Shown here: positions 8,836 to 20,362 of the stretch, in pieces | Position numbering within the stretch: the first letter of the stretch is position 1 | Layout of the letters: each line of letters starts with the position of its first letter | From: Herbaspirillum aquaticum | GTDB lineage: Bacteria; Pseudomonadota; Gammaproteobacteria; Burkholderiales; Burkholderiaceae_D | DNA length: 64,000 bases | Reading direction: 5' to 3' | Assembly (NCBI RefSeq): GCF_002213425.1 | Contig: NZ_NJGV01000019.1 | Span: forward strand, 1 to 64,000 | The notes under the pieces: generated by a model | The model's input: the letters and a program-made list of their open reading frames with translations, nothing else | Database searches by the model: none | Told to the model about the DNA's origin: nothing | Made by a program: the position numbers and the translations under genes

Positions 8836-9228
8836 TCAAGCCTCGTCGTCCGAATCCTTGGCGCGGGTAGCGTTGGCTTCGTCGATCAGGCGCGACATTT
8901 CAATGCCGCGTGCGGTCGAGTTGTCATGCACGAAATGCAGTTCCGGCAGGGTGTGGATGGTCAACCGGCGGCCCAGCTGGGTACGCAGGTAACCGCCCGC
9001 CTTGCGCAGGCCGGCCAGGGTGTTCTTGATCGCGTCCGGGTTGTCCACCAGCGTGGTGAAGAAGACCTTGGCGTGCGCGTAGTCCGGGGTGACCTGCACT
9101 TCGGTAATGGTGATCATGCCCACCCGCGGATCCTTCAGCTCGAAGGCGATCAACTCCGACAGGTCGCGCTGGATCTGGTCGGCGACGCGCAAGCCGCGTC
9201 CGGGAATGGATTTGCTGTGTTTTGCCAT
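8836..9228 (-). CDS. rbfA: 30S ribosome-binding factor RbfA
   Basis: A 130-residue KH-like protein that binds the 30S subunit and helps final maturation of the 5' end of 16S rRNA; important in the cold. The N-terminus ([17 protein letters not shown]) and the core ([26 protein letters not shown]) are typical. Placed between infB and truB as in most proteobacteria, same strand. Confidence 0.95.
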   Translation of the reverse strand: MAKHSKSIPGRGLRVADQIQRDLSELIAFELKDPRVGMITITEVQVTPDYAHAKVFFTTLVDNPDAIKNTLAGLRKAGGYLRTQLGRRLTIHTLPELHFVHDNSTARGIEMSRLIDEANATRAKDSDDEA

Positions 9229-9337
9229 GCTTTAAAAAAACAATCCGCCGATGGCGTGGCGGGAGGATTCCCGCGTTGCTGCGACGGATCTTGCCAGTGA
9301 AGCCGGCGCATCGCGAACGATACGCCGGCGTATTGCA

Positions 9338-12217
9338 TTACAGGGTACGGGCGACTTCCTGGACTTCGAAGATTTCGAGCTGATCGCCCACTTCGATGTC
9401 GTTGTAGCCCTTGAGCGAAAGACCGCACTCGAAGCCCGACTTGACTTCCTTGACGTCGTCCTTGAAGCGCTTGAGCGAGTCCAGTTCGCCAGTCCACACC
9501 ACCACGTTGTTGCGCAGCAGGCGCACTTGCGAGCCACGCTTGACCAGGCCTTCGAGCACGTAGCAGCCGGCGATCGAACCGACCTTGCTGACCACGAACA
9601 CCTGGCGGATTTCCACCAGGCCCAGCGCCTGTTCGCGCTTTTCCGGGGACAGCATGCCCGACATCGCGGCCTTCACCTCGTCCACCGCATCATAGATGAT
9701 GTTGTAGTAACGGATGTCCACGCCAGCGGCTTCTGCCAGCTTGCGCGCCGACGCGTCGGCACGGGTGTTGAAGCCGATGATGACGGCCTTCGAAGCCACA
9801 GCCAGGTTGACGTCGTTTTCGCTGATGCCGCCCACGGCGGCGTGCACCACCTGGACGCGCACTTCGGCCGTCGACAGCTTCTGCAAGGACTGCACCAGGG
9901 CTTCCTGGGAACCTTGCACGTCGGTCTTGATGATCATCGGCAGGTTCTTGACCTCGCCTTCGGTCATCTGGTCGAACATGTTTTCCAGCTTGGCGGCCTG
10001 CTGCTTGGCCAGCTTCACGTCGCGGAACTTGCCCTGGCGGAACAGGCCGATTTCGCGCGCCTTGCGCTCGTCGGTCATGACCACCACTTCTTCACCGGCG
10101 GAGGGCACTTCGGTCAGGCCCTGGATTTCCACCGGCAGGGACGGGCCTGCCTCGGCGATGTTCTTGCCGTTTTCGTCCAGCATCGCACGCACACGGCCGT
10201 AGGCCGAACCGGCCAGCACGACGTCGCCGCGCTTCAAGGTACCGGACTGCACCAGGATCGTTGCCACCGGGCCGCGGCCCTTGTCCAGCTTGGCTTCGAT
10301 CACCAGGCCACGGGCCGGCACATCGACCGGTGCCTTCAGTTCCAGCACTTCGGCTTGCAGCAGGACGTTTTCCAGCAGCGAGTCGATGCCTTCGCCGGTC
10401 TTGGCGGAGACGGGGATGAACGGGGCATCGCCACCGTATTCTTCCGGCACCACTTCTTCGGCGATCAGTTCCTGCTTGACGCGGTCGGGGTTGGCACCCG
10501 GCTTGTCGATCTTGTTGATGGCCACCACCAGCGGTACACCGCCGGCCTTGGCGTGGGCAATCGCTTCCTTGGTCTGGGGCATGACGCCGTCGTCGGCGGC
10601 CACCACCAGGATCACGATGTCGGTTGCCTTGGCACCACGGGCACGCATGGCGGTGAACGCCTCGTGGCCCGGGGTATCCAGGAAGGTGATCATGCCGCGC
10701 GGGGTTTCCACGTGGTAGGCACCGATGTGCTGGGTAATGCCGCCGGCTTCACCGGAAGCCACCTTGGTGCGGCGGATGTAGTCCAGCAGCGAGGTCTTGC
10801 CGTGGTCGACGTGACCCATGACGGTGACCACCGGTGCGCGCGGGGTCGCTTCGGCGTCGGCGTGTTCTTCGCCTTCGACCAGCAGGGCTTCCGGATCGTC
10901 CAGCTTGGCGGCGTGGGCGCGGTGGCCCATTTCTTCCACCACGATCATCGCGGTTTCCTGGTCCAGCACCTGGTTGATGGTGACCATCTGGCCCAGCTTC
11001 ATCAGGTGCTTGATGACCTCGGAGGCCTTGACCGCCATCTTGTGGGCCACTTCGGCCACGGTGATGGTTTCGGGCACGTAGACGTCATGCACGACGGCTT
11101 CGGTCGGGACCTGGAAGTTGCTTTCACGCTGGTCATCGCCATGCGAGTGACGACGGCCCTTGGGGCCGGCACGCCAGCCGTCACGGCCGCCACCACCGGT
11201 GGCGCCACGCGACTTCATGCCGCCGGCACCACGCTTCTTGGCATCGTCCTGCCAGGTGGAGGAGACATTGGCCGACTTGATCGACTTCTTGTCTGCGGCC
11301 ACGGCGGGCTTCTTGTCATCCTTCTTTTCGCCCGGCTTGGCAGCGGTGGCAGGCTTGTGCAGCGTGCCTTCCGAGGTCTTGGCCGGTGCCGGTGCGGGTT
11401 CCGGTGCCTTGATGACGCGACGCGGCGCATTCATCATGGCCTTGATCTGGGCCACTTCGTCTTCCACGGCCTTGCGCGCACGGTCAGCGGCGGCAGCACG
11501 GTCAGCGGCTTCCTTGGCGGCAGCTTCTGCCTTTTTCTTCGCTTCTTCAGCAGCAGCGCGCTTCTTTTCTTCCGCAGCCGGATCCACGGCGGGGGCCGGT
11601 GCGGCAGCCGCAGCAGGCGCCTTCGCGCTGGCCGCAGCAGCGGCCTTGGCCTTCTCGGCTTCAGCTGCCGCAGCGGCGGCTTCAGCTGCCTGGCGCTTGG
11701 CTTCGGCTTCGGCTTCTTCACGGGCACGTTGCTGTTCCAGCTCGGCGGCCTTGGCCTGGGCGGCGCGTTCGGCCTCCAGTTGCGCCAGGCGTTCTTGCTG
11801 GGCCTTCAGTTCAGCCTGACGGCGAGCCTCTTCCTGCTCACGTTCCTGCGCTTCGATGGCCGGGTCGCGCTGAGGCGCCGCAGCACGCGCTGCGGACTCG
11901 TCGGCACCGGGCTCGTCACGCTTGATGAAGGTGCGCTTCTTGCGCACTTCCACCTGGATCGTGCGCGATTTGCCGGTTGCATCGGCCTGCTTGATCTCGG
12001 TGGTTTCCTTGCGGGTCAGCGTGATCTTCTTCTTCTCGCCTTCCGGCGCGGCTCCGCGCGAACGGCGCAGGTGTTCAAGCAGGCGGTCCTTGTCTTCCTT
12101 CGACAGGGAGTCGGATGCAGAGCTCTTCTCGACACCGGCCGAACGCAGCTGGGTCAGCAGCAGGTCAGCGGGCATCTTAAGCTCGGTGGCAAATTGGGCA
12201 ACGTTGTTACTCGCCAT
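9338..12217 (-). CDS. infB: Translation initiation factor IF-2
   Basis: A 959-residue GTPase that brings initiator fMet-tRNA to the 30S subunit. The N-terminal IF2-N motif ([24 protein letters not shown]) is followed by a long Ala/Glu/Lys/Arg-rich, low-complexity linker (about 90-300). The G domain starts near residue 465 with [14 protein letters not shown], then [15 protein letters not shown] and NKIDKPGA; the C-terminal domains follow. Length is in the range of large beta-proteobacterial IF-2. It is 52 bases downstream of nusA. Confidence 0.97.
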   Translation of the reverse strand: MASNNVAQFATELKMPADLLLTQLRSAGVEKSSASDSLSKEDKDRLLEHLRRSRGAAPEGEKKKITLTRKETTEIKQADATGKSRTIQVEVRKKRTFIKRDEPGADESAARAAAPQRDPAIEAQEREQEEARRQAELKAQQERLAQLEAERAAQAKAAELEQQRAREEAEAEAKRQAAEAAAAAAEAEKAKAAAAASAKAPAAAAAPAPAVDPAAEEKKRAAAEEAKKKAEAAAKEAADRAAAADRARKAVEDEVAQIKAMMNAPRRVIKAPEPAPAPAKTSEGTLHKPATAAKPGEKKDDKKPAVAADKKSIKSANVSSTWQDDAKKRGAGGMKSRGATGGGGRDGWRAGPKGRRHSHGDDQRESNFQVPTEAVVHDVYVPETITVAEVAHKMAVKASEVIKHLMKLGQMVTINQVLDQETAMIVVEEMGHRAHAAKLDDPEALLVEGEEHADAEATPRAPVVTVMGHVDHGKTSLLDYIRRTKVASGEAGGITQHIGAYHVETPRGMITFLDTPGHEAFTAMRARGAKATDIVILVVAADDGVMPQTKEAIAHAKAGGVPLVVAINKIDKPGANPDRVKQELIAEEVVPEEYGGDAPFIPVSAKTGEGIDSLLENVLLQAEVLELKAPVDVPARGLVIEAKLDKGRGPVATILVQSGTLKRGDVVLAGSAYGRVRAMLDENGKNIAEAGPSLPVEIQGLTEVPSAGEEVVVMTDERKAREIGLFRQGKFRDVKLAKQQAAKLENMFDQMTEGEVKNLPMIIKTDVQGSQEALVQSLQKLSTAEVRVQVVHAAVGGISENDVNLAVASKAVIIGFNTRADASARKLAEAAGVDIRYYNIIYDAVDEVKAAMSGMLSPEKREQALGLVEIRQVFVVSKVGSIAGCYVLEGLVKRGSQVRLLRNNVVVWTGELDSLKRFKDDVKEVKSGFECGLSLKGYNDIEVGDQLEIFEVQEVARTL

Positions 12218-12269
12218 TCAGTCCTCTTTTCTATGTGGCTCGGCAGATGATGTGGAGACGCTCCGCTTC

Positions 12270-13829
12270 TCAGCGGCCTTCGACTGCGCTCCATGCCTTG
12301 GCCTGCAGGGCCTTGGCGCGCTCATCGTATTTGGAATCGATGAGCTTCATTTCATCGTCGGTCACATCTTCAAATGCATTTTCAATCAGTTGGCGCGCGC
12401 GCTCGGAAGGCAGGGCCAGGATCGCGCCGAATTCGTCATAAGCCAGGCCGGCGAAGGCCGGCAGCGTCTTCACGCCTGCCAGGCCCAGCTTGCCGGCCAG
12501 CACACGGTCCAGGCCTTCGAAGTTGATCAGCTCCTCTTCCATGCCTTCCAGGCCTTCTTCGGAGGCGATCGCTTCGGTCACCAGGGCGTCGCGGGCGCGG
12601 TTGCGCAGCTCATTGACGGTCTCTTCGTCGAACGATTCGATCTCCAGCATCTCGGTGATCGGCACGTAGGCGATTTCTTCCAGGGTCGAGAAACCTTCCT
12701 CGACCAGGATGTCGGCCACTTCCTGGTCAACATCGAGCTTTTCCATGAACAGCGTACGGATCAGCGCGGTCTCGGCCGCCGACTTGTCGGCCGATTCCTC
12801 GGCCGTCATGATATTGATCTGCCAGCGGGTCAGCTCGGCTGCCAGACGCACGTTCTGGCCGCCGCGGCCGATGGCGATGGCGAGGTTTTCTTCATCCACC
12901 ACCACATCCATGGCGTGTTTTTCTTCATCGACGACGATGGAGGTCACGTTGGCCGGGGCCAGCGCGCCGATGACGAACTGGGCCGGGTCTTCCGACCACA
13001 GCACGATATCCACGCGCTCGCCGCCCAGCTCTCCGGTGACGGCCTGGACGCGCGAACCGCGCATGCCCACGCAGGTACCGATGGGGTCGATGCGCTTGTC
13101 GGCGGTGTAGACCGCGATCTTGGCGCGCACACCCGGGTCACGGGCAGCCGACTTGATTTCCAGCGAACCTTGTTCGATTTCCGGCACTTCCAGCTCGAAC
13201 AGCTTCATGATGAATTCCGGCGCAGTACGCGACAGGATCACCTGCGGGCCACGGGCACCACGGTCCACGCGCAGGATGTAGGCACGCACGCGGTCGCCGA
13301 TACGCAGGTTTTCCTTGGGGATCATCTGGTCGCGCGGCAGGCGGGCTTCGATCTTGCCGGACTCGATGATGGCGTCACCGCGCTCCATGCGCTTGATGGT
13401 GCCGGTCACCAGGGCATCGCCACGGGCCAGGAAGTCGGCCAGGATCTGTTCGCGCTCGGCGTCGCGGATACGCTGCAGGACGACCTGCTTGGTGTCTTGC
13501 GCGAAACGGCGGCCGAATTCGACGGATTCGATCGGATCTTCGATGTATTCGTCGACTTCGATATCGGGGAACTGATCCTTGGCTTCGAACAGCAGCACTT
13601 CCTGGTCGGGCAATTGCAGACCGGCTTCGTCGGGCACCACGTGCCAACGGCGGAAGGATTCGAATTCGCCGCTTTCGCGATCGATCGAGACGCGAATGTC
13701 GACCTCGCCTTCATAGCGCTTCTTGGTAGCCTGCGCAAGCGCATGCTCCAATGCGCCGAAGACGACTTCCTTATCGACGTTCTTTTCGCGCGCCAGCGCA
13801 TCGACCAACAACAAAATTTCGCGACTCAT
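12270..13829 (-). CDS. nusA: Transcription termination/antitermination factor NusA
   Basis: A 519-residue RNA-polymerase-binding factor controlling pausing, termination and antitermination. It has the N-terminal domain ([20 protein letters not shown]), an S1 domain (about 135-200, [14 protein letters not shown]), two KH domains with GxxG-type loops ([10 protein letters not shown] and [10 protein letters not shown]), and two acidic C-terminal repeats as in E. coli. The ATG overlaps the rimP stop by the ATGA arrangement, so translation is coupled. NusA commonly controls its own operon, relevant to the hairpin in the leader. Confidence 0.97.
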   Translation of the reverse strand: MSREILLLVDALAREKNVDKEVVFGALEHALAQATKKRYEGEVDIRVSIDRESGEFESFRRWHVVPDEAGLQLPDQEVLLFEAKDQFPDIEVDEYIEDPIESVEFGRRFAQDTKQVVLQRIRDAEREQILADFLARGDALVTGTIKRMERGDAIIESGKIEARLPRDQMIPKENLRIGDRVRAYILRVDRGARGPQVILSRTAPEFIMKLFELEVPEIEQGSLEIKSAARDPGVRAKIAVYTADKRIDPIGTCVGMRGSRVQAVTGELGGERVDIVLWSEDPAQFVIGALAPANVTSIVVDEEKHAMDVVVDEENLAIAIGRGGQNVRLAAELTRWQINIMTAEESADKSAAETALIRTLFMEKLDVDQEVADILVEEGFSTLEEIAYVPITEMLEIESFDEETVNELRNRARDALVTEAIASEEGLEGMEEELINFEGLDRVLAGKLGLAGVKTLPAFAGLAYDEFGAILALPSERARQLIENAFEDVTDDEMKLIDSKYDERAKALQAKAWSAVEGR

Positions 13830-14320
13830 CCTTTGCGACTCCTAAAATCGACCTGCGGCACCAGGTGTGCCTTATCCACATCGGCCAGCGTGAAATTCAA
13901 CACGGCAGCCGACCCATCGTTTGCTTCAAATTCCAATACCAGTTCCTCGCCTTCCGGTTCGCGCAACACGCCTTCATAGGTCTTGCGGTTGGACGTACCG
14001 GGCAGCGGCACGCGCAACTTGACGACGGCTTCGCAATCCACGAAGCGCACGAAGTCAATGAACTTCTTCAGGGGGCGGTCCAGCCCGGGCGAGGAGACTT
14101 CCAGGCGTTCATACAGCACGTTTTCCACGGTGAAGACGTGCAGCAGCTGATGCGTCGCCTTCTCGCAATCCTCGACAGTGATCGAACGCGCTTCTTCTGC
14201 TTCAGGGTCGAACGGGAAATCGATGAAGACGCGCACCAGACCGCGCGGTGCCTTCTCGAACTCAACCAGTTCGTAGCCCAGGCCCGCGAGGGTGGATTCG
14301 ATCAGTTCCAGCAATTGCAA
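13826..14320 (-). CDS. rimP: Ribosome maturation factor RimP
   Basis: A 164-residue protein required for 30S subunit assembly. The core [22 protein letters not shown] is typical. The start is taken as TTG 14320, giving [13 protein letters not shown], because GGAG lies 8 bases before it and the family begins there; an in-frame ATG at 14356 would add 12 atypical residues and lacks this site. It is the first gene of the rimP-nusA-infB row, and its TTG start may keep its expression low. The stop overlaps the nusA start (ATGA). Confidence 0.93.
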   Translation of the reverse strand: MQLLELIESTLAGLGYELVEFEKAPRGLVRVFIDFPFDPEAEEARSITVEDCEKATHQLLHVFTVENVLYERLEVSSPGLDRPLKKFIDFVRFVDCEAVVKLRVPLPGTSNRKTYEGVLREPEGEELVLEFEANDGSAAVLNFTLADVDKAHLVPQVDFRSRKG

Positions 14321-14385
14321 GACTATTTCTCCATCAGGATGCCGCCTGGCCAGCAAGGGCAGGCGGACATCTAAAATTGATCAGC

Positions 14386-14410
14386 AAAAAAAAAATGGGC
14401 ATCTGCCCAT
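14386..14410 (-). terminator. Intrinsic terminator/attenuator in the rimP leader
   Basis: On the minus strand ATGGGC, a four-base loop and GCCCAT form a 6-bp stem followed by at least nine T. It lies about 65 bases before the rimP start and about 125 bases after the predicted transcription start. Because it is inside the leader, it may act as an attenuator of the rimP-nusA-infB operon rather than only ending transcripts from rluB. Confidence 0.65.
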
Positions 14411-14541
14411 CTTTTGTTATCCCACGCAACGCGAGATCACACATCACGCGAACCACCGCACTTCCATCCATCATGGCGCAGGCGGATCTATCAATGATTT
14501 ATCACATATGCGATTCGCGGCAGGTTGCGTTTAACTAACAC

Positions 14542-14570
14542 ATTATAACCGATTCAGCTATTCACAGCAA
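14542..14570 (-). promoter_or_regulatory. Sigma-70 promoter for rimP-nusA-infB
   Basis: Minus strand TTGCTG (14570-14565), 17-base spacer and a perfect TATAAT (14547-14542). The start should be near 14535, giving a leader of about 215 bases. The gene-free stretch 14321-14704 holds this promoter and the attenuator hairpin; nothing else stands out except an open frame across the hairpin that lacks a ribosome binding site. Confidence 0.7.
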
Positions 14571-14704
14571 ATCCGGAATGATGTCAATTGTGATCGAAGC
14601 GCCAAAAACGTTCATAAAAAACGTCATCGGTGCATTTCACGCGCCACCGACCAGGCTGGGAAGACCTTGCCCGCCGCAACATTGCCGGCGAGCAAGGAAG
14701 AACA

Positions 14705-16735
14705 TCAGCGACCGCCGCGACGGCGATTCATGCCCGGCAGACCGCCCAGCATGAAGTTCGCTGCAGTATTGCCTCCGCGCTGCGGACGATTGCCGCGACG
14801 CTGGTTGCCGGCGTCAGGGAAGCCCAGTGCGGTCTGCAGCGGATCGGGCTGGCGGCTCTTGGGCTGACCGCCTTTGTTGCCGCCACCGTAGTTGCCACCG
14901 TTGCCGTAGTTGCCACCACCGTTACCACCCTGGCCAAAGCTGCCGCCCTGGCGACCCTTTTGCGGACCCTTGTTCTGCATGCCGTTGCCGCGCGGGCCAT
15001 TGCCCTGGCCACGGCCGGCCTGGCCGGCGTTGCCGCCATTGCCGGACTTGGCTTCCCCGGCCTGCTTTTCCAGACCACAGGCGGCCATCAGGTTGCGCAC
15101 GGCGTTTTCTTCCAGCTCTTCCCAACGACCACGCTTCAGGGTCTGCGGGAGGGTCATGGCACCGTAGCGGGTACGGATCAGGCGCGACACGGTCAGGCCG
15201 ACCGCTTCGAACATGCGGCGCACTTCACGGTTGCGGCCTTCGCCGATGGTCACGCGATACCACTTGTTCACCCCTTCACCGCCGCCATCGGCGATGCGCG
15301 AGAACTGGGCCGGGCCGTCATCGAGCTCCACGCCCGACAGCAGCTTCTGGCGCATGCCTTCCTCCAGCTCGCCCAGGGTTCGCACGGCGTATTCACGCTC
15401 GATGTTGTAACGCGGGTGCATCAGGCGGTTGGCCAGGTCACCGGAGGTGGTGAACAGCAGCAAGCCTTCGGTATTGAAGTCCAGGCGGCCCACGGCCAGC
15501 CACTTGCCGGCCTTCATGGTCGGCAGCCGGTCGAACACCGAGCTGCGGCCTTCCGGGTCGGCGTGGCTGACGATCTCGCCCGAAGGCTTGTGATAGACCA
15601 GCACGCGCGGCGGGCGCTTGCTCACCTTGCGCTGGATCAGCTTGCCGTTGATGCGCACGGCGTCAGTGGGCAGGATGCGCTGGCCGATGTGGGCCGGCTC
15701 GCCATTGACGGAGACGCGACCGGCCACGATCAGCTCTTCCATATCGCGGCGCGAACCCAGGCCGGCGTCCGCCAGCACCTTGTGCAGCTTGGGCGCGTCG
15801 TCCTCGGCGGTCAGGTCGCGGCGGCCGTTCTTGCCGCGCATCTGGTGCGGCTGGCGGCCACCGGCCTTGGCACCTTCGTCGCGGTCATACGCTTCGGAGG
15901 TCACGTAGGAGAAGATGTCATCGACCGGTTCGGCTGAGCGCAGGCCCAGTTGCGGGGCCTTGGGCTTCTTGCCGTTCTTCTCGAAATTCTTTTTGCCTTG
16001 CTGGCCGGGCTGGCCATTGTTCTTGCCGAACTGGCCACGCGGCTGGCGCTCGGTAGCAGCAACGGGAGCGGCGTCGCCCTCGTTCTTGCCATGCACCGAT
16101 GCCGCATCGCCTCCACCAACGGCAGCGGCACGCTGGGCGGCGCGATTGTTGCGCAGGGCACGCGGACCACGCACGCCACGGCGGGCAGGCTTGGCGCGGT
16201 TCGGATCAACCGGTGCATCCAGCAGCACCGGCGGCGCCACCACCTCTTCACCAACGGTGACGATGACTTTCGGCAGTTCGGGCGCAGCCGCTGCAGGTGC
16301 AGGCGCTGCCGCTTCGGGTGCGGCAGCCTTGGGCTTGGCCGCACGCTTGGGCTTGGCCGCAGCGACCGGCGCGGGCTCCATGGCCAGGCTCATCTGGGCC
16401 GGCGCCTCGGCAGCCGGGGCGTCTACCGCCACGTCAGCCTTCTTGGCGCGGGGCTTGGCAGCGCGCGGCTTCTTTTCGGCAACCGGCGCGGACTCGACGA
16501 CGGCCGCAGCCGGGGCCGGTGCAGCTTCATCGGCAACAGCCTTCTTGGCACGCGGTGCGCGCTTCTTCGGCGCATCCTCGTCAGCGGCCGCTTGCGGCGC
16601 GGCAGCGACTGCCTCGGCCGGTGCGGCGCTGGCCGCAGGCTTGCGGGTGCGCTTTTTCACCGGCTTGTCGGATGCGGCGGCATCGGCCGCGGCCAGGTCG
16701 ACCTGGGTCTCGTCTTTGGAACTAGTTGGCTTCAT
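14705..16735 (-). CDS. rluB: 23S rRNA pseudouridine synthase RluB with long low-complexity tails
   Basis: A 676-residue protein related to RluB, which makes pseudouridine 2605 in 23S rRNA. An S4 domain (about 313-360, [21 protein letters not shown]) and the synthase domain with catalytic Asp in [14 protein letters not shown] (about 418) are conserved. Only about 240 residues are the usual enzyme: the first about 300 are Ala/Pro/Lys-rich disordered sequence, and the last about 110 are Gly/Asn/Gln-rich (repeated [12 protein letters not shown] units). ATG 16735 was chosen (MKPTSSKDE); it overlaps the scpB end by 14 bases, so the two are coupled. Confidence 0.9.
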   Translation of the reverse strand: MKPTSSKDETQVDLAAADAAASDKPVKKRTRKPAASAAPAEAVAAAPQAAADEDAPKKRAPRAKKAVADEAAPAPAAAVVESAPVAEKKPRAAKPRAKKADVAVDAPAAEAPAQMSLAMEPAPVAAAKPKRAAKPKAAAPEAAAPAPAAAAPELPKVIVTVGEEVVAPPVLLDAPVDPNRAKPARRGVRGPRALRNNRAAQRAAAVGGGDAASVHGKNEGDAAPVAATERQPRGQFGKNNGQPGQQGKKNFEKNGKKPKAPQLGLRSAEPVDDIFSYVTSEAYDRDEGAKAGGRQPHQMRGKNGRRDLTAEDDAPKLHKVLADAGLGSRRDMEELIVAGRVSVNGEPAHIGQRILPTDAVRINGKLIQRKVSKRPPRVLVYHKPSGEIVSHADPEGRSSVFDRLPTMKAGKWLAVGRLDFNTEGLLLFTTSGDLANRLMHPRYNIEREYAVRTLGELEEGMRQKLLSGVELDDGPAQFSRIADGGGEGVNKWYRVTIGEGRNREVRRMFEAVGLTVSRLIRTRYGAMTLPQTLKRGRWEELEENAVRNLMAACGLEKQAGEAKSGNGGNAGQAGRGQGNGPRGNGMQNKGPQKGRQGGSFGQGGNGGGNYGNGGNYGGGNKGGQPKSRQPDPLQTALGFPDAGNQRRGNRPQRGGNTAANFMLGGLPGMNRRRGGR

Positions 16736-17741
16736 TCTTCGAATCTGGATGTGGCGGACGCGCGTCATCTTCCCGCTGATCGGCCCGCTCGGTGGTGTCG
16801 TTGTGCTCGCCTGCCGCTTCGCCGGCGGCTTCGGTGGCGTCCGTGCCAGTTACGGCAACGTCTTGCTCAAAAGGTTCTTGCGCTTCTGGGGAAGCGTCTT
16901 CACTGCCTGCAGCGCGCTCTTCCCCGGCGGCGGCTGCTTCGATATCGGTTTGCTGGAGATCCCCTGCGGCGACCTCGCCGGCCTCGGGCACTTCAGGATC
17001 GGCGGCTGTTTCATCCTGCGCCGGCACCTCTGCCTCGGCGGCATCAATGGCTTCAGCAACTTCCGTTGATTCTGCAGTGGCGGCGGACTCAGACGCTTCG
17101 TTCGCGCCTGCATCCTCGCCCTCTTCCTGCTCGGCTTCTGCCAGGGCAGCCACACCGCCCTCCAACGCCTGCAATTCCAGCAGCGCGCCCTGGGCGGCCG
17201 CTTCGCCACTGACCTGCTGCAGCGGCGGCAATTCTTCCAGCGAACTCAAGCCCAGGTCATCCAGGAACTTGCGGGTCGTGGCAAACAGCGCCGGCCGGCC
17301 CGGTACGTCGCGGTGGCCGATCGATTCGATCCAGCCCCGGTCTTCCAGCATGCGAATGGTCTGGGTATTGACCGCCACGCCGCGAATCTCTTCGATGTCA
17401 CCGCGCGTGACCGGCTGGCGGTAAGCGATGATGGCCAGCGTTTCCAGGGCGGCGCGGGTGTATTTCGGCGGCTTTTCCGGATTCAGGCGCTCCAGGTAGA
17501 CCTTCATCTCCTTGCGGCTTTGGAAGCGCCAGCCGGTCGACAGGCTGACCACTTCCACCCCCTTGTCGGCCCATTCGGTGCGCAGTTCATCGAGCATCTG
17601 CCGGATCATCTCGGCATTGATGTCGCTGCTCTCTTCGCTCTCGGGATCGACGTACAGCTTCTTCAGATCATTGATCGACAGGGGCTCATGCGTGCAAAGC
17701 AATGCAGTTTCGAGGACTTTCTTGGCCTCAGCAATATTCAT
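16722..17741 (-). CDS. scpB: Segregation and condensation protein B
   Basis: A 339-residue kleisin-associated winged-helix protein of the SMC-ScpAB condensin complex, which organises chromosome segregation. The tandem winged-helix part is residues about 1-190 ([20 protein letters not shown], then [16 protein letters not shown]). The remaining 150 residues are a very acidic Ala/Glu-rich tail, much longer than the family average. Its usual partner scpA is not adjacent here. Its 3' end overlaps the rluB start. Confidence 0.93.
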   Translation of the reverse strand: MNIAEAKKVLETALLCTHEPLSINDLKKLYVDPESEESSDINAEMIRQMLDELRTEWADKGVEVVSLSTGWRFQSRKEMKVYLERLNPEKPPKYTRAALETLAIIAYRQPVTRGDIEEIRGVAVNTQTIRMLEDRGWIESIGHRDVPGRPALFATTRKFLDDLGLSSLEELPPLQQVSGEAAAQGALLELQALEGGVAALAEAEQEEGEDAGANEASESAATAESTEVAEAIDAAEAEVPAQDETAADPEVPEAGEVAAGDLQQTDIEAAAAGEERAAGSEDASPEAQEPFEQDVAVTGTDATEAAGEAAGEHNDTTERADQREDDARPPHPDSKNEAN

Positions 17742-18163
17742 GTACCACTCTTGTGCGTCTTGTTGTTAACAAAGTTCAGCTGGCAGCTGGTCTCCGGCGC
17801 TACGGCTGCAGCCAGTCCGGCCTGCAGCGAAAGCTGAAACGGGCCAGGTACGGCAAGTCTTGCGCAGTGCTGTATGCGGCGGCGCTGCCTTCCGGTGTTT
17901 GGAGATTGAATGAGCTGGAATCTAAGACCCGGGCAAATCGGCGTCGCGGAGGACTCGCGCTTTCGCAAAGCCGTCATGTCGCGGGGTTGCGGACGGCCGA
18001 CCTGCACCTTTTCAACTACCGGCCTTGCGTCATGGAGCCTTTGTTGGCCGCACAGGCTGCGGCGGTCGGGGCGCAAGGCATCAAAAGTACTGCGCGGAGT
18101 GTAGCACAAAGATTTGCGCCGATGCAGCCTGTTGCAGCCTGCGGACAATTATTTGCATGACCA
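17742..18163. other. Intergenic region upstream of scpB
   Basis: The 422 bases between scpB and the GGDEF-EAL gene hold no convincing gene. A 136-codon minus-strand frame exists but its sequence is Arg/Gln/Cys-rich with no protein character. The scpB promoter must lie here; no strong consensus was identified. Confidence 0.4.
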
Positions 18164-20362
18164 TTACCGACCCGTTCCCGCCTGCCGGGTCAGCCAGGCC
18201 GTGAAATCCTCCACCGTCATGGGCTTGCCGAAAAAGTAACCCTGCACTTCATCACAGGCATTTTCCTTGAGGAAAGCATGCTGCTCTTCATCCTCCACCC
18301 CTTCGGCAATGACGCGCAGGTTCAGGATGTGGGCCAGCGAGATGATGGCCTTGACGATGGCCGCACTGTCGGCATCTCGGACAATGTCCCGCACGAAGGA
18401 CTTGTCGATCTTCAGCGCATCCACCGGGAAGCGGCGCAGGTACGAGAGGCTGGAATAGCCGGTGCCGAAATCGTCGACCGAGATCTGCAGGCCCAGGCGC
18501 TTGAGGGCATGCAGGGTTGCTACGCTCTTTTCGGCATCCTTCATGACCACGTTCTCGGTAATCTCCAGCTCCAGGCAGGAGGCGTCCAGCCCGCTCTGCC
18601 TGAGCACATCGGAGACGAACTCCGGCAGGCTCTGGTTGAGCTGGCGCGGCGACAGGTTGACCGCCACGGGAATTGTGGGCAAGCCGGCCTGCTGCCAGCG
18701 CTTGTTCTGGTGGCAGGCGGTGCGCAACACCCACTCCCCGATGGGCAGGATCAGGCCGGTCTCTTCGGCGAACGGGATGAAGCGGTCCGGCGGCACCATG
18801 CCCTGCTCCGGCGACTGCCAGCGAATCAGCGCCTCGGCGCCGATCACGCTGCCATCCTTCAAGCTCAGCTTGGGCTGGTAATAGAGCTTGAATTCTTCCT
18901 GATCCAGCGCGCGGCGCAAATTGATGAGCATTTCCAGGCGATTGCTGACCTGGGTATCCATCCATGGCGCAAAGAACTGGAAGTTGTTGCGCCCCTGCTC
19001 CTTGGCCCGGTACATGGCGGAATCGGCCTGTTTCAGCAGGGTCTCGACGTCCTTGCCGTCGACCGGATAGCGGCTCACCCCGATACTGGCGGTGACCTGG
19101 AATTCGCGGTCGCCGGCCTGCCAGGGCCGCGCCACGGTGGCCAGGATGCGCTGCATCACCTCGGCGATGCCCAGCTCGCCCCCGGTCTGGTTCTGCAGCA
19201 CCAGCACGAATTCGTCGCCACCCTGGCGCGCCACCATGTCGGTGTCGCGCAGGCAGGCCTGCAGGCGCTGCGCCACGGTCTTGAGCAATTCATCGCCCAC
19301 CTGGTGGCCCAGGCTGTCATTGATGAACTTGAACTGGTCCAGGTCCAAGAAGGCCACTGCCGTCAATCCGCCCTTCTGCCGCGCCACCTGGATAGCCCGC
19401 TGCAGGTGCTCGTGGAGCATGTTGCGGTTGGGCAATCCGGTGAGCGCATCATGGGTGGCGTGGTGGCGCATCTCGGCTTCATAGAGCTTGCGCTCGGTGA
19501 TGGCTTCAACCGTGCCTTCGTAGCAGACCAGCTTGCCACTGTCGTCATAGACGGCGCGGGCGTTCTCGGAAATCCAGATGATGTCGCCATCGCGCCGGTA
19601 CACCCGCGACTCGAAATTGGAAACCGACCCGTGCTGTTCCATCAGGCGCATGAATTCCGTGCGCCGTTCCGCCTCCACATACAGTTGATGGCTGATGTCG
19701 CGCAAACCGACGATCAGGTCTTCCGGCGAGTGGTAACCGTAGATGCGCGCCAGCGCAGGGTTGACGGCGATGTAGGTGCCATCGGGCGTGGTCTGGAACA
19801 CGCCCTCGATGGCGTTCTCGAAGATGCTGCGGTAACGGCGCTCCGCCTCCTGCAGGGCCTGGGCCGCCTCCTTGCGCTCGGTCACGTCCTGCAGGAAGCC
19901 TTCCATGGCCTCGACCTTGCCGGCCGCGTTGTACAAGCCCACGCCGCGCTCCCACACCCAGCGCACGCCGCCGTCGGCGTGCAGAATGCGATATTCGATG
20001 TCGATGCGGCGCCGCTCGCGCATGCAGGTGTCGATATGGCTGCGCACCATCGCCCGGTCTTCAGGATGCGTCAGCTGCAGGAAGGAGATGCGGCTGTTGA
20101 GCAGCAGGTCCTCGGGCGCATAGCCGGTCAAGGCGTGGCAGCCTTCGCTGACGAATTCGAGGGTCCAGTGGGCGTCATCACGGCAGCGGTAGACCATGCC
20201 GTCCAGGTTGGCCAGCAGGGTTTCCAGCAGCCGTGGCGGACGCGCCATGGCCACTACCGCCTCACTCTGTGCACCCTCGTGACGGCACAAGGCCCGCGCG
20301 GCAGGCCGCAATGAGGAGGAGGAAGAGGCAGCCGCTGCGCCTCGTGAAGCAACTGTTTTCAT
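18164..20362 (-). CDS. PAS-PAS-GGDEF-EAL cyclic-di-GMP protein
   Basis: A 732-residue cytoplasmic signalling protein. After a 40-residue low-complexity start come two PAS/PAC domains (about 45-175 and 180-300), a GGDEF domain with intact ARQGGDEF and an EAL domain with intact GAEALIRW and DDFGTGYSS. All key catalytic motifs are present, so both synthesis and breakdown of c-di-GMP are possible, with the PAS domains sensing an unknown signal. No membrane segment is seen. ATG 20362 (MKTVASRGAA) is preferred over the far upstream ATG 20638, whose extra 92 residues look non-coding. Divergent from the next gene. Confidence 0.9.
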   Translation of the reverse strand: MKTVASRGAAAASSSSSLRPAARALCRHEGAQSEAVVAMARPPRLLETLLANLDGMVYRCRDDAHWTLEFVSEGCHALTGYAPEDLLLNSRISFLQLTHPEDRAMVRSHIDTCMRERRRIDIEYRILHADGGVRWVWERGVGLYNAAGKVEAMEGFLQDVTERKEAAQALQEAERRYRSIFENAIEGVFQTTPDGTYIAVNPALARIYGYHSPEDLIVGLRDISHQLYVEAERRTEFMRLMEQHGSVSNFESRVYRRDGDIIWISENARAVYDDSGKLVCYEGTVEAITERKLYEAEMRHHATHDALTGLPNRNMLHEHLQRAIQVARQKGGLTAVAFLDLDQFKFINDSLGHQVGDELLKTVAQRLQACLRDTDMVARQGGDEFVLVLQNQTGGELGIAEVMQRILATVARPWQAGDREFQVTASIGVSRYPVDGKDVETLLKQADSAMYRAKEQGRNNFQFFAPWMDTQVSNRLEMLINLRRALDQEEFKLYYQPKLSLKDGSVIGAEALIRWQSPEQGMVPPDRFIPFAEETGLILPIGEWVLRTACHQNKRWQQAGLPTIPVAVNLSPRQLNQSLPEFVSDVLRQSGLDASCLELEITENVVMKDAEKSVATLHALKRLGLQISVDDFGTGYSSLSYLRRFPVDALKIDKSFVRDIVRDADSAAIVKAIISLAHILNLRVIAEGVEDEEQHAFLKENACDEVQGYFFGKPMTVEDFTAWLTRQAGTGR

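Noticed and set aside
9251-12250. A 999-codon open frame on the plus strand opposite infB
   Set aside because: Antisense shadow of a GC-rich gene; composition is non-protein-like, and infB on the other strand is unmistakable.
14340-14480. A possible leader peptide across the attenuator hairpin before rimP
   Set aside because: An ATG-led frame exists, but there is no ribosome binding site and no run of regulatory codons.
17738-18148. A 136-codon minus-strand frame upstream of scpB
   Set aside because: No ribosome site, no hydrophobic core, Arg/Gln/Cys-rich composition and no family resemblance.
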